Shown: piece by piece, positions 10,701 through 22,752 of the stretch
How the letters are laid out: every line of letters starts with the position of its first letter
Numbering within the stretch: the stretch's first letter is position 1
Assembly (NCBI RefSeq): GCF_033115175.1
Contig: NC_084850.1
Coordinates: forward strand, 13,795,218 to 13,859,217
From: Lepus europaeus
Lineage: Eukaryota > Chordata > Mammalia > Lagomorpha > Leporidae
DNA length: 64,000 nucleotides
Reading direction: 5' to 3'
Position numbers and translations under genes: made by a program
Notes under the pieces: model-generated
The model's database searches: none
Seen by the model: the letters and a program-made list of their open reading frames with translations, nothing else
Told to the model about the DNA's origin: nothing

Positions 10701-12655
10701 ATAATAGTGGGATTAAAAACAAATAATAAATCTAGCTTCATAAGAAAACTGCTTATACAGTTTCCTGTTTATTTCCAATTCTGTCATGAATGAGTAAAAG
10801 TATTCAAGTCTGTGTCGGTCTGAAAATCAGTATTTGAAAATCATCAAGCTGAATGATTTATAAATTTTTTCTAATTCAAATTCTATGATTCAGTTAATTG
10901 GAGTGAAAAGTATCATATTTGAAGTAAAATAGTTGCCTTTTCATGTTCTACTCAATGATCTTATAAATAGCTCTCCATCGAGTCACCTTTGCTGTTCACT
11001 CTGCCGTTGATATCTAAAACAATATTCTGCCACTGGCATCAGCTTCAAAGGCCTCTTCTCCCACGTCTTCAGAGAGCCCACAGAGTTTACAATAAACATC
11101 TCTCTCAGCACAAAAGATAATAGCAAGTTCAACTCTTTGCTGTCAGATTGAATGTTGATTAAGACCTCAGTGATCACACTCCACTCTATGCAAATCCAAA
11201 ATCAAAAACATAGATTAATTTTCAGAGAACAGAAAGAAAGAATTGGAAACAAAAAAACAAAGGCTCTTTGCTGAGAGAAAGTAAAACATGAAAGAATGTT
11301 ACTAGCTGGCACATTTGGATATTTTTTATCTCAAAAGTGCTCAAATATCCTGATATTTTAACATGCTTAAACAGACATTAAAACATTATAACAAGCAGTA
11401 TATTTTTAAATGACAAGTTATTACAGGTGATGTCTAAATATCAGAATTATTAGTGCTTAATGAAAGTTCTGACCTGCAAGCTTATGTCTGATGATGACTT
11501 TCTAATTCCACCAGCATGGGCCTGGAGCAAAGTTTCTTCTACAGAAAGGCCTGTTTTTATTGAATTCCCTGCCTGTCCTACTTCTATATAATTCCAATTA
11601 GTTGACCTTCAAAGCTGACGCTAGAAGAAGAAAATTGTTTTCTGACAAGCTAACATTTTAAGGCTAATGGCTTTTTAATAAGCAATTGAGTTTGCAGCCT
11701 TCAGCTCCTGTTACATCTTACCCTTTTTCTGTGCTTTAATTTTGTATGTGTGTTTTGGCATGACTCCATAGCAGGTGCAATTTTAAAAATGGAATCAATA
11801 AGATTCACTGTGATATATGATATGAATATTCCAAGCTTAGTTTTGGAAAAAAATACCAGTCATGCAAAGAAAATGTATTGGTTCCTTAGGGATTTCTCCA
11901 CTGTAGATTTTTGAAATTTGGTTTTCACTTCTCCAATGTCCAAATCCATTCTCTCCTAAATAACTGTTTCTCAAATCCATGATCTCATCTCATCACTTTT
12001 TGAAGATATTATCTTGCAGAACAGCCTGAGTACAACTTGTTTTCCTCTTTAAATTCTTTCTCTGGCAACTTCTACAATGCTGTCAATTAATAGCACCTTA
12101 ATACATCTTTAGGTGGCTGGTTGAATAAGATTGTCCTCTTTCTCTTCTCTTCACAGAAAGAGAATCATCATCTTGCCAAGACTAGCACACGTCAATGATG
12201 TCGAGTTGATCTGTTTCTGTTACTTCATGCCTTCTTCAAGACCTTGCTTAATCACGTCATGCTTAGCCTAAGTGCATTTGGTCTTAATTTCTCCGTTGAC
12301 CACTGGCCGAGTAACTTCTTATGAACACACACAGATGTCTCAATTTTACTAAATGGTTTGAGGGAGGAGCAGAGTGGAGATTAGGACAGAGTACATGCAG
12401 AAAAATGTGGTTTTTAAAAAAAAATATAAACTTGTTTATTTTTGTTTAATTACTTAAGCAGATGAAACAACAGTTTTTGACTTTTTAGATTATTGGTCCA
12501 AAAAATTGTTAAATGATAATGCTCAGAAGGGGATGCAAGTCAAATTATGAGGAGAAATAAATTATCTACCTGTGGAATCATAGAAGAAATTACCATACAC
12601 CAGCCTTGAGTGACCACATATTCAAAAAATCTAAATTTTGTTTCAAATGTTTTAA
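10701..12655. other. Repeat-poor intergenic stretch
   Basis: No gene and no recognisable repeat. The part at about 11380-11760 is rich in TAAT-type motifs and free of SINE, LINE and simple repeats, so it is a candidate conserved non-coding element (see findings). Confidence 0.35.
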
Positions 12656-12659
12656 GTTC

Positions 12660-13090
12660 TTATTTTTTTAATTTTATGTTTAAAATTTTAATTAATATAG
12701 AAAGAACAGATTTCAAGTATTTTATAGGTACAATTATAAGAAGATAGCCATACTTCCTTCCCATCCTCCTTCCATCCATCAATCCTCCTCTTTTCTTCTA
12801 TTCCTTTCTTTTCTTTTAATTTTCACAAAAACATAATTTCATTCCACCCTATAATCACAGGCTTAATGTACCACTAGCCATAGTATTCAACAAGTGTTCT
12901 GTTTCTTGAAATCTGGGTGATAGGGATAAAATCATACCTGTTTTGTACACTTCCTCTGAGTTTTATTTTTAAATAAAAGACTAAAAAAAGAACGGTTGGT
13001 GGATCATATATCAAGTCTACTTCTAGTTTTTTAAGAAATCTCCATACTGTTTTCTACAGTGGCTGCACTAATTTACATTCCTAACAATAG
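12660..13090 (-). mobile_element. Ancient L1 3' end, antisense part
   Basis: Antisense L1 3' UTR/ORF2 end. The block at about 13028-13085 ('aagaaatctccatactgttt', 'cagtggctgcactaatttac') matches the familiar antisense L1 sequence also seen at 31460-31510. Confidence 0.65.
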
Positions 13091-13232
13091 CGTATAAGTT
13101 ATATACCCAAAAGACATGAACACAATGTATCAAATACATACCTGTAGCACTGTTTATAGCAGCTTTTTTCACAATAGCCAAAAGATGAAATCAACTAAGG
13201 TGTCCATCATCAGATGAATGGATAAAAATATG

Positions 13233-13267
<35 letters not shown>

Positions 13268-13450
13268 TACACACACAATGGAATATTGCTCAGCTATTTA
13301 AACAAAAGGAGGACATTCTATCATTTGCATTGAAATTACTGGAGCTGCAGGATATCATGCTGAGTGAAATAAGCCAGACAATGAAATACAAATACTGCAT
13401 GTTCTCCCTTATATATAGAAGCTAAAAATAGAAAAGAAATTAAAAAAAAA
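13091..13450 (+). mobile_element. Ancient L1 ORF2 3' end, sense part, with (TA)n
   Basis: Sense L1 ORF2 end, recognisable from 'tgtttatagcagcttttttc', 'aaggtgtccatcatcagatg' and 'caatggaatattgctcagct'. It is interrupted by an expanded (TA)n/(CA)n run at about 13232-13276. Head-to-head arrangement with 12660-13090 suggests an L1 with an inverted 5' part or two abutting fragments. Confidence 0.7.
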
Positions 13451-14700
13451 AGAAATGCCTGTATCAGTATAGCTACAAATACAGTTTTGTCAAACTTTGT
13501 TTTATATCTTCATCAAACAAATTATTAAAATGATATACTACCATAGTTTCAATAATCTGTGATTATTTTTAAATTTGCTATTTATGAGTGATATGGACAT
13601 ATTTTCATTTGATTATTATTTGTAGTCCTTGATTCTATTCTGGCTGAACCATGATCTTTTTATTTGTTTAACTCTTTATTTAGTAGAGTATTAACCCTTT
13701 AAGAAAGAAAAAGATAAAGAAAGGGTGTTGGCAGGAGGGAGGAAGAGAATTGTGTATTTGAACTACATTGAATCTGTTCTGATTGTATTACTATCACAAT
13801 AACATAAAAAATAAAATATCAGATGGTAAAAATGTTATCTCAAAAATTATAAAAGAGAGAAAAAATAAAGGAAGGAAGGAAAGAAGGAAGCAGAAGGGAG
13901 GGAGAGAGGGAAGTATGAACTTCATTGAATAAAACATTAGCCTGAGAATTTATGAGAACTGTTTTAGAAATTGTCATGCATTTGCTATGACCCTGAGAAT
14001 CTAATGGATTAATAAATTCCTAAAAAAAAGACAGTGAAAAAAATCTCAAGGTCAAGGGGATGATTAGAAAGATCTGTTATTTGCTTGAGAAAGTGAATGA
14101 TTCTAATGACTAGATAGCACATCATTTTGCAAGTCAAATGATTTCCAATGTTTGGTGTGTCCACGAAATTGAATGACAATTGTCAAGTATATAATTTGTG
14201 GTATAGAATTCACAAATAATTTAAGAATTGAATGAGATTGATGTAAGAGAAAAAAATTTTACACTGTTTCCAGATACTTATTTATTGCAACAGAATCTCT
14301 TTAGCACATACAACCATAAAAACAAAAGATCAAAATAGATTCGATAGAGAACTTTATATTTTTATTTCAATTAGTAATAATCATCTTTATTTACAACATC
14401 AAATAGGAAGGAGGAAGCAACCCCATGCACTTCATTACAAAATGTACTTTCATTAAATGTTAACATTTCATATTTAGCAATTGTTTTTCAAATGATTTTA
14501 ATATATTAGTTTTAATCAATTGTATGCTCTATTAATTGCTGTGCTAACTCAACCCAGAGGAAAATTAACTCTGATGATTACTTGAAATTTTAAATATTTC
14601 AATGCATATTCATTTTTCTCTGAGATGAATATCAGCATGATACCTAAAAGGGCTTTTAAGCATTAGAAAAAAATAATCTATCATGAATCTTACAAATTGA
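13451..14700. other. A/T-rich stretch with purine-rich L1-like tracts
   Basis: No gene. Purine tracts at about 13705-13750 and 13850-13915 followed by short A-rich tails resemble eroded L1 3' ends on the plus strand. Boundaries are not resolvable by eye. Confidence 0.35.
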
Positions 14701-14865
14701 ATGCTAAAGGGGAAAAATAGCAAGTAGTTATTAAAAAAATTAAAGGAAGAAAAGAAGGAGGGAAAATTGAGGGGGGGGAAGTATGATTATCATCTTAGAA
14801 TTGTATGGAATATATGAAATCGGTTCTCTATATATCAATAAAAATTTTAAAAATTAAAAACAGCA
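14701..14865 (+). mobile_element. Ancient L1 3' end, plus strand
   Basis: Purine-rich tract with a G run (14771-14779), then 'agtatgattatcatcttaga' and a terminal 'atatatcaataaaaatttta' with an AATAAA signal. This is the typical end of an old mammalian L1. Confidence 0.6.
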
Positions 14866-14889
14866 AGTTCGAAAGGCTGTATACTGTAC

Positions 14890-15066
14890 AGGCTATGTCA
14901 AAAAATTAGTGAAAATGGAATCAAATGATGTTTATTTTGTTGTAAAAGTTTTGAAATTGTATATATGCTGGCTCTGCAAAAAATTCCTCTTATATAAAAT
15001 GTGCATGGGTTTCAAAAACTTTTGCAACAAAATAAAGTTATCTTTTAACTTCATTCTGCATGAATG
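14890..15066. mobile_element. Palindromic MITE-like DNA transposon remnant, copy 1
   Basis: An imperfect inverted repeat: 'gtttattttgttgtaaaagt' near 14930-14950 is the reverse complement of the block at about 15014-15036 ('cttttgcaacaaaataaagt'). A second copy is at 19118-19290. The fold suggests a non-autonomous DNA transposon. The superfamily is not determined; mariner/Tc1 is possible. Confidence 0.5.
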
Positions 15067-15229
15067 TTTTGAATTAATCCATCATTATTACCTTCATATG
15101 AATTTCAAACTCAGGCAAAACACGTATTTGGAATCAGTAAGCCTTCCTTCTAAAGGCCCATATAGTAAATGTTATAAACCTTGTGGGTCACACCTGTCTT
15201 TCTCTCTGTCTCTACAGCTAGCTGCTCTC

Positions 15230-15355
15230 TTCCAGTACTTTGTACAGTATATAACACTTGGGCTATCTTCTGCTGCCTTCCCAAGTCTATTAGCAGGAAC
15301 TTTGATCAGAAGCAGAGAAGCCAGGGGTTGAAACAGCACTCCCATAGTACTCATC
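15230..15355 (-). mobile_element. C-type SINE fragment, minus strand
   Basis: Only the central and head part is present ('cttgggctatcttctgctgc', 'ttagcaggaactttgatcag'). The tail half is missing. Confidence 0.6.
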
Positions 15356-15359
15356 TTTT

Positions 15360-15720
15360 TGTGTCTGGTTTATTTCATTTAACATAATGAAATGTGACCT
15401 GAATTTGAAATAGTGATTACTAGAAACTGGGAATGGTAGGATGAAGGGTATTGAGAGAGACTGGATAACGGGTACCAAAACCCAACTGGTTAGGAATACT
15501 AAGCTCAGCACAATGGGGTGACTATAGGTCACATTAATATATTATACACTGTACACAGAACTGGAAGAAAGTAGCTGGTCAGCTCCAAATATGGAGCCAG
15601 GGTGGAAAGGCAGGGATGCTGATGGTTTGATTTGATCAATTATACTATATGGGTGTGTTGAAATATTACATTGTGTCCCAGAAAGGTGTACAAATACTAC
15701 ATGTCAATCAAAACTTGTTT
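15360..15720 (+). mobile_element. Ancient L1 3' UTR, plus strand
   Basis: Sense old L1 3' UTR, recognisable from 'tagtgattactagaaactgg', 'gtagggtgactatag'-like sequence near 15515-15530 and the 'gtacaaatactacatgtcaa' end. Confidence 0.55.
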
Positions 15721-16975
15721 TAAAGTGAAAAAAATTAATGATTACTTTTCTTTATTGTTACATTTAATTTTTTAAATTTCTTCTTTGCACTGTTTTGTAT
15801 TTTTAATTTTACAATAGACATGTATTATTTCCTAACCTAGTAAAACAATAACCTGTTCATCTATTAAAAAATACTTTTATCTTGAAAATATCGCCCCCTA
15901 GAGTTAACCCACTCCTTCATTTTTTGCTTATCTTGTTTTCTTCATTATGAACGCTCCTCTTTTCCAACCAAATCCTCCCTTAACACTACACTAAAAAGAT
16001 GCTCTGCAAGGGCAGTCTTTATCACTATAGAATCCTCTATCATTTCTTCCTTTGACTGCTCTCCCCAACATTCACATAGTCAATCCCTCTGTACTTTGCA
16101 AAATATCTCCCTCAACTGTTCATTCCTTTGTTTCTTCACCTTCTGCCTGCATCTCACTTGCCTTTATGATTGGTGTTATTTCCTCTTTTGGCTGCAAAAT
16201 GTAACCCCAGCCTTAATCCTTAGAACACTGTTTCTAGTTAGGTCTTCTCAAGCCATTACATCTTGCTGAATGGCTGTCCTGCCTTTGTTCCTCATATTGA
16301 CACCACCTTAAACATAACATATCTGAAGCTACATCTATTGTTCCAAGTCAGTTTTCCCTGTAGACCTGCCTTTTTCTGCCCACAGAACTAGGTCATAGTT
16401 TCATTACTTTTGCAATAGCCTTTTGTCAAAACCAAAGAAGAGTCATAAAGTGATCTTTAGCTACAGTAGAAAGATCAAAACAGAACAATGAGTCTGAATA
16501 CAGAAATATTTACCTTTCTAGAGCTAATGTTGTAAAATAAATCATAAAACGTAGCCACAAATGTAAAATTAGCTCTAACTTCAGAGTCAGTCAGTCCCTG
16601 GAGAGAAATGTGTTCATTATCAATTTTAACACTCTATCCTCTAAGGCATTTAGATAAGAATCATGGGAAGGTATAATTCTCTGTTTCAGCCCTCATATTC
16701 ATTCACTGACCACCAAATCTTTTTTTAAAAGCCTTTTTAAATGTCTTTATCTATTTGTTACATTTCCAAATGTAGCAAATTTCTAATTCAGGTCTTGTTC
16801 ACATTACATTAAGATGTGACAATATTCCATCTCTTAACTGACACATTTTGCCCCCATTATCTCCCATATTGTTTTCCTATTTTTATAAACTTAATCTGCT
16901 TTAAAATTACTTCTGGGAGTTAATACTTAGAAGATAGAGTCCATAACCCTGATTTAAAACAAAAACTAGTTATTG
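15721..16975. other. Unassigned stretch, part perhaps L2-related
   Basis: No gene. The pyrimidine-rich part at about 16010-16440 has the general look of L2 LINE sequence in sense orientation, but the match is weak. Confidence 0.3.
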
Positions 16976-17307
16976 TTTAAAGATTTATTTATTTATTTAT
17001 TTATTTATTTATTTGAAAGGCAGAGTTACAGAAAGGGAAGGGGGTGGTTCCATGTTCTGGTTCACTCCCCAAATGGCCACAACAGCCAAGGTTGGGCCAG
17101 GCCGAAGACAGGAGCCAGAAGCTTCTTCTGGGTCTCCAACATGGCTACATGAACCCAAGCACTTGGGCTATCATCCACTGATTTCCCAGGCACATTAGCA
17201 GGGAGTTAGGTAGAAAATGAAGCAGCCAGGACTTGAACTGGCACCCATATGCGATGCTTGCATCACAGGTGGCAGCTTATCCACACTACACCACAACCCT
17301 GGCCCCA
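16976..17307 (-). mobile_element. C-type SINE, minus strand, with expanded (ATTT)n tail
   Basis: The tail is an expanded (TTTA)n at 16984-17014. Then follow 'gaaaggcagagttacagaaa', the 'ggttcactccccaaatggcc' block, and the head ending at 'cctggcccc'. Nearly full length. Confidence 0.9.
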
Positions 17308-18350
17308 TAACCTTTATTTTTCAAGGACTCTAGAACATATCAAAAACTGCCTTTGTGTTCTAATCCATTACTGCATTCCTTCACAGGCCATTTCCAATCA
17401 GCTTTTAGTAAAAGTTATACGTGAAAGAATTAAAAATAGTGTATGGATAGGAAAAAAAAATATGGAGAGCAAGTATGCAGTAGGATTTAGTGAGCACAGG
17501 AGAAGAGTGTGGAGAGCCTAACAGCAATGTTGTGAGGTATGATAAATAGGAGCCAGTAAAAGAGAGTGAGAAAGGGAAGTCAATGAGGTAGAAGGAAAAA
17601 TAGGTTAAATATGAAGTTACAAAAGACAAGGGAAGATGACATTCAAAGAAAGAGGACGTGACCAACTTTATCAGATAAAGTCCGTTGTATGACAATTAAA
17701 TTAGGAAGAGAGAGGTCACTGATGAACTTGACAAAGGCAAGATCAGTGAAGTGGACAGATTTGAAGTCTGGGGTGCTTTAAGAAGAGATAGCAACATGGG
17801 AAGAAGAAACAGTAAGCACTGACAACTCTTACGAGTGGTTTTTCAGTGAGGAAGACAGATAAAATGTATTAGTTGTATGGAGCGAGATGTAATATGAAGA
17901 AAGGTGGAACTTTTTCTTTTAGATTATGTATTTTTAAATGGGAGTTACTTTAGTATATTTGTATACCAACAGAAATGATCCAAAAGTAGAGAAAGTGATG
18001 TTCCAAAAGAAAATTGGTCTAACTGGAAAAGCAAAATATTTGAGCAGATGAATGAGATTGGAATCCAGTGCAATTGTTGAGAAACTTCCCCTTGAGGAAC
18101 AGGGCTGCAGGGTTGCTTCCTTGGTGGTAAGAGGAAAGAGAGGATAAAGAAACATGACCCTAGAGGAATTCACAATGCAAAGAGGGAAAAGGCTCCTTTC
18201 CCTGTGTCCCTCACAGTTGCTCAGTGATTTATCTGACTGGGAATGAAAGGATGGGATAAGTAGGTACATTAAGTTTATGAAGATCAGAGGTATGAAAATA
18301 GTCTCAGAAAGTAGAAAAGTGAACATGCTATAGCGAAGAAATAATTGGAA
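17308..18350 (+). repeat. Ancient mammalian dispersed repeat, unassigned
   Basis: The purine-rich plus strand from about 17500 on ('gagaggtcactgatgaactt', then 'tttttaaatgggagttactt') resembles a long, old mammalian interspersed repeat whose name I cannot fix. Open frames on the minus strand (17405-17695, 17934-18326) show no known domain and are probably chance. Confidence 0.35.
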
Positions 18351-19030
18351 TTCCGGGGAGTGTAGAACACGAATATGGGCTTCATGATCATATGCTTAAA
18401 GAGAAATACATTTTAAACTAAAGTGAAACCAAGATTCCTGATAGGTTGATATTCTCCAATTATGAAGATGGGGTTAATAATGTGCAAGACAGAAATGAAA
18501 TCCAACATCACAATTTCTGACTCCATGATCAATGTTATTTCCACCAAACTATTTTTCTAGTCATATTGTAAAGCATTTTCTCCTAGAAAAATATAACTGA
18601 AGTTATAATTGAGCAAAATATTTTCTTTAAAACTATATTTAAGTCAAGTGAGCAAAAATACTTATGGGAAGAAACTGAAGAGGTTTCCAACATAAAGCCA
18701 TTTGTAACCTGTATGTCAGTCAGGATATATTTTCCCTTGTAAGTATTGCAAAATGTCCATGTGCTCATGCTGCGAAATCCTTGTTGGAGCCTTGCAATCA
18801 GGCCGGTTGACCATATTATTATGTGCAATCTAACCTCTTTCATTCTTGGCCCCCAACAAAGGACAGCAGCCTGACAGAGCTGGAGCTAATTAGCACCCTG
18901 TTCTTTTTTCCTTATGCTTAGAATGCCTAAAGGAAGCTTCTCCTTTCTGGCTGGTGATAAAACAAAATCAGTCCCTTTGCTCTCTGATATGAGTCACTTG
19001 CCAATCATGATTCTTTGAACACACTGAAAA
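18351..19030. other. Repeat-poor stretch
   Basis: No gene or repeat recognised. The part at about 18700-19000 is non-repetitive and contains an 'agctaattag' homeodomain-type motif near 18884-18893. It is a candidate regulatory element only. Confidence 0.3.
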
Positions 19031-19037
19031 GCAAGAA

Positions 19038-19071
19038 CACGCACGCGCGCACACACATACACACACACATC
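19038..19071. repeat. (CA)n/(CG) microsatellite
   Basis: An 'acgcacgcgcgcacacacat' run followed by (CA)n. Confidence 0.85.
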
Positions 19072-19117
19072 CTTACAAAAATTTTAAATATAGAAATGTG
19101 TGCATGTGTCCTGTATA

Positions 19118-19290
19118 TATGGGGGAATTTCAAAACATCATAGAAAAATGAAACAAAAGGTTAGTTTATTTTGCTGCAAAAGTCTTCAAAATATATGCAT
19201 ATGTGGCATCTTAAGTTTATGGAAAGGGTCTATTTAAAAATTGCATGATTTCAATATATTTTTTGCCAAAATAAACATATTTTACTTCCA
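19118..19290. mobile_element. Palindromic MITE-like DNA transposon remnant, copy 2
   Basis: Same layout as 14890-15066. 'gtttattttgctgcaaaagt' at about 19163-19182 pairs with 'attttttgccaaaataaaca' at about 19259-19278 in reverse complement, and the outer arms also pair loosely. This confirms a family rather than a chance hairpin. Confidence 0.5.
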
Positions 19291-19544
19291 TTTCACCAAA
19301 AACGTTATGAAGTATCTCATAAATAGAGGACACACAAACACACACAATCACTATATTTAAAATGTTTTCTGGTGTGTATGTGTGTGTGTATGTGCATTTG
19401 TTCATGTGTGTGTTTGGTACCCATACAGTGTACAAAAAGAAACATGAGAGATATAGAAGGAAGAAAAGTCAGGAAACTGTCTATAACAATTCCAGGAGAT
19501 GCAAAATGATTTAAGATTAAAACCAAGGACTCCCGTTAAACTCA

Positions 19545-19720
19545 CAGGGCCAAATCCTGACTCTGATGCATATTAACCATGAAGTCCTGGGCAAGATAAG
19601 GACACTGTCTTGATTTCTTGATTTTACTTATCTTATTTGTAAAAAAAAAAATAATAATAATACCTAAATTAAGAACTGTAAGAGGATAAATGAATTGTTG
19701 TTCTTTGCAACTCCAAAATT
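19545..19720 (+). mobile_element. MIR SINE, plus strand
   Basis: Follows the MIR core: 'gaagtcctgggcaagataag', then 'cttatcttatttgtaaaaaa', then 'taatacctaaattaagaact'. Confidence 0.6.
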
Positions 19721-21195
19721 TATAAACTGGTGAATCGGTAATGTCATTTAAACTATTTAAGTTGAATTTCCTTATTAGTGAAACTTATCTCCAATTGCTC
19801 TGGTTTTGGAAAATTTTAAATTTTCCTACCCCAATATCATACATTTTCTCCTGTTGTGTGTATGTATTTTGGTAGAGTCTTGGATAGATAAATATTATAT
19901 TAGTTATAGAATTTTCTGAAAATTCTCTGTTACCCATGCCTATGTTCAGTTGGTAGATAAACTATCATTTATTTGAGTCGAGGATGTCATATCTAAACCT
20001 TTAAGTAGATAAGTATTCCTAAGAATTTATTCTACATTCATATTCAAGTTGATTTGTATTCCCAGAGATTTTATCAGTGAAACACAAAAAAGGCACAGAA
20101 CTAAGGAAGCTCACTCTCTAGAATGGAGTGCTTGTAAGGCACCTCATCTACAAAGCTGACAGGAGTTACAGAACTGCCACTATCAAGAGACAACAGTTTG
20201 TCTCCCTTGAGTGTGTTTTCTGATTCAGGCTTCCTAAAAAAGCTTTGCTAAGCATAAGTGTAGGCCTAGGTCTTATTCACTCTGGATTTTTGTGCCAGAA
20301 CAGAGTCTGACACTAAATAGGTCTCAAAAACGTGTAAAATTAGTGAAGGGATGAATGAATAAAAGGCCCATTTGACCATTTCTCTGATCTTTCATCTCTT
20401 TGGAAATCAGTTCCCACAGTCAACATCCTTTTGGATAAGGCCGTACTAAACATTTATTCTGATATGATAGAGGAAGAATAATAAATAGGTGTGTCTAATC
20501 ATCAATCCCCAGGCAATAGTTAGGAGAGTGACAGGAAATTCCCAATTATTTACAATGACTGTATTATCATTTTTGCCTTTATCATGAAATTTTTCTTTAC
20601 ACAATGAATTTGATGCCCCCTAATTTCATACACACACACACACAACATACACACAAACACAGTTAATCTTTTTCTGTAATAAAGACTGAACTTCAGAAAT
20701 GATAAAAAGACACATTCTAAATGCCAAGGGAAAAAGCAAAACAACAAAATGCTGTTTCATACGTAAGGCCCTGGGCTTTTGTGTTCTGTGTGGTTACCAA
20801 GCTTGCAACACAGCAAATACAGATTCTAAAAGATCTTTTTATCCTTCTATTTTGTGATTTGTGCAGTCAAGCATGTCAGAAAGAATAAGAAACCAGAATA
20901 AAGAGCTGACCAGCAAACACATAGCAATTTGTAATCAGAGAAGAGCGTACTTTCCTTAGACTCCAAGATTACTTTTTTTATTCTTCTTTAAGCCCTGTAC
21001 CACAGGACAAAGCAAACACACTTGCATAACACTCAACTATAACCAAGAAAAACCAGCATGAAATAAGACCTTGAATTTGTTTAGGAAAAAAAAAACAAGA
21101 GGATCAATACACACACACACACACACACATACACATGACTAAAAAAAAAAAGAAAATAGGCGTAACCCTACAAGAATAATTTAGATATGAAAAGT
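19721..21195. other. Unassigned stretch with two (CA)n microsatellites
   Basis: No gene. (CA)n runs lie at about 20630-20645 and 21109-21130. The 20290-20370 part resembles a MIR tail ('acagagtctgacactaaata', then 'gaatgaataaaagg'). Confidence 0.4.
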
Positions 21196-21211
21196 GTGGC
21201 AATTAATTTTT

Positions 21212-21537
21212 TAAAGATTTATTTATAGGAAAGGCAGTTACAGAAAGGCAGAGGCAGAGAGAGAGAGACATATACATCTTCCATCTGCTTGTTCACTACC
21301 AAAAAAATGGCTGCTATGGCCAGAGCTGAGCCAATCCGAAGCCAGGAACCAGGAGCTTCTGGATCTCCCCTGCAGGTGCAGGGGCCTAGGCACTTGGGCC
21401 ATCTTCTACTACTTTCCCAGGTACATTATCAGAGAGTTGGATCATAAGTGGAGCTGCAGGGACTCAAACCAGCGCCCATAGCGCATGCTGGTGCTGCAGG
21501 TGGAATCTTAGCCCATTATCTCACAGTGTCAACACCT
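21212..21537 (-). mobile_element. C-type SINE, minus strand, with TSD
   Basis: Flanked by 'ggcaattaattttt' (21198-21211) and 'ggaaattaattttt' (21538-21551). Full length, moderately diverged. Confidence 0.9.
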
Positions 21538-21819
21538 GGAAATTAATTTTTCAAACACACTTTTGTAATTTAACCATGATCTCACATATACTTAGGAGCC
21601 ATCGATTTCACAAATTGGGAGTGGGGCACTATTTTGAGGAGTTAATATCTGAAAAAAAGTGTGAACTACCACAATTCATACTGAATTGATTTTTATTATA
21701 GAGAAGCAAAATAAAAAGATAAAGAAGAAATAAAGAAAGCCAATGTCACACAGAAGAAAAGATGCTAGAATAGAAATCACACAATCTAAAGTCTAATCTC
21801 AATCCAAAATTAGATAATT

Positions 21820-22026
21820 TTGAATGGAAGAGGAGAGCAAGTGGGAAAGGGGAGGGTTGCGGGTGGGAGGGAAGTTATGGGGGGGAAGGGGGGGAAGCCA
21901 TTGTAATCCATAAGCTGTACTTTGGAAATTTATATTCATTAAATAAAAATAAATAAATAAATAAATAAATAAGAGTTTTCAGAAAATTCTCTTTCACAAT
22001 AAAATCCAGTGTCAAAAAAAAAAAAA
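21820..22026 (+). mobile_element. L1 3' end with 3' transduction, plus strand
   Basis: A severely 5'-truncated L1: polypurine tract at about 21825-21898, 'gccattgtaatccataagct', then 'attaaataaaaataaataaa'. After the first A-rich tail (to about 21972) come ~41 bp of non-L1 sequence with their own AATAAA (about 22000) and a second poly(A) (22014-22026). The perfect TSD 'caaaattagataatt' (21805-21819 and 22027-22041) encloses both tails, so the extra sequence travelled with the L1. Confidence 0.9.
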
Positions 22027-22154
22027 CAAAATTAGATAATTCTCTGTGATTTCTCTTTCCCAAGAATAAAATGGGGTGATGAAATATTATGAGCATCAAT
22101 CAGTTCCCTTCCAGCTTTAACATTATTTGTCAAAGCCCTTAACATTTACAAAAC

Positions 22155-22350
22155 ATGTCTTAATTTATGAAAGGCTCTTTACACATCATTTTTTCCCTAC
22201 AACAACTTTCTAAAAAAGAATTATGATCCCTATTAATAGGTAAGGGAGCCAAAGCTCAGGCAGGTTAACAAATGTCCCCAAAGTCATCCTGCTAGAATGC
22301 TGCAAATTTAAGTCTTTTCAGATCAAATGCAATGCTCTTTCACAAGTCTC
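22155..22350 (+). mobile_element. MIR SINE, plus strand
   Basis: MIR core features: 'atgatccctattaataggta', 'agggagccaaagctcaggca', 'gttaacaaatgtccccaaag', 'caatgctctttcacaag'. Confidence 0.65.
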
Positions 22351-22734
22351 CCTACTGACTTCCAGACACCTTAAGGTATGCTGTATCTCTCAAAGTTCAA
22401 ACTACTTGATGACCCACACAGAGGGAGACAGTAAAGCAATAATGGATTTCATTTGACTGGAAATGATCCCTTCTAATAAAAGTCACAGTCGAGGAGATGT
22501 TGGTCAAAGGATACAAGATAGACAGGAAGAATAAGTTCATAAGATTTATTTCATAGATAGCAAACTATAGTTAATAAGGATGCAGTATTCTTGACAACTG
22601 CTGAGAGTAGGTTTTAGGTGTTCTAGCCACAAGGAAATGATACATGTGTGAAGTGATACATAGGTTAAGTGGCTCAATTTAGCTATTCCACAATGTTCAC
22701 ATAACCTAAAAATCATATTTTTAAAAATTAAATT
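22351..22734. other. Unassigned spacer
   Basis: No gene or clear repeat seen. Confidence 0.35.
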
Positions 22735-22752
22735 ATTTTATTTTTATTTTAA

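Noticed and set aside
13232-13276. (TA)n array as a regulatory or origin element
   Set aside because: A simple microsatellite inside an L1 remnant.
17934-18326. 130-codon minus-strand frame
   Set aside because: Lies in an old dispersed repeat, hydrophobic low-complexity translation, no homologue recognised.
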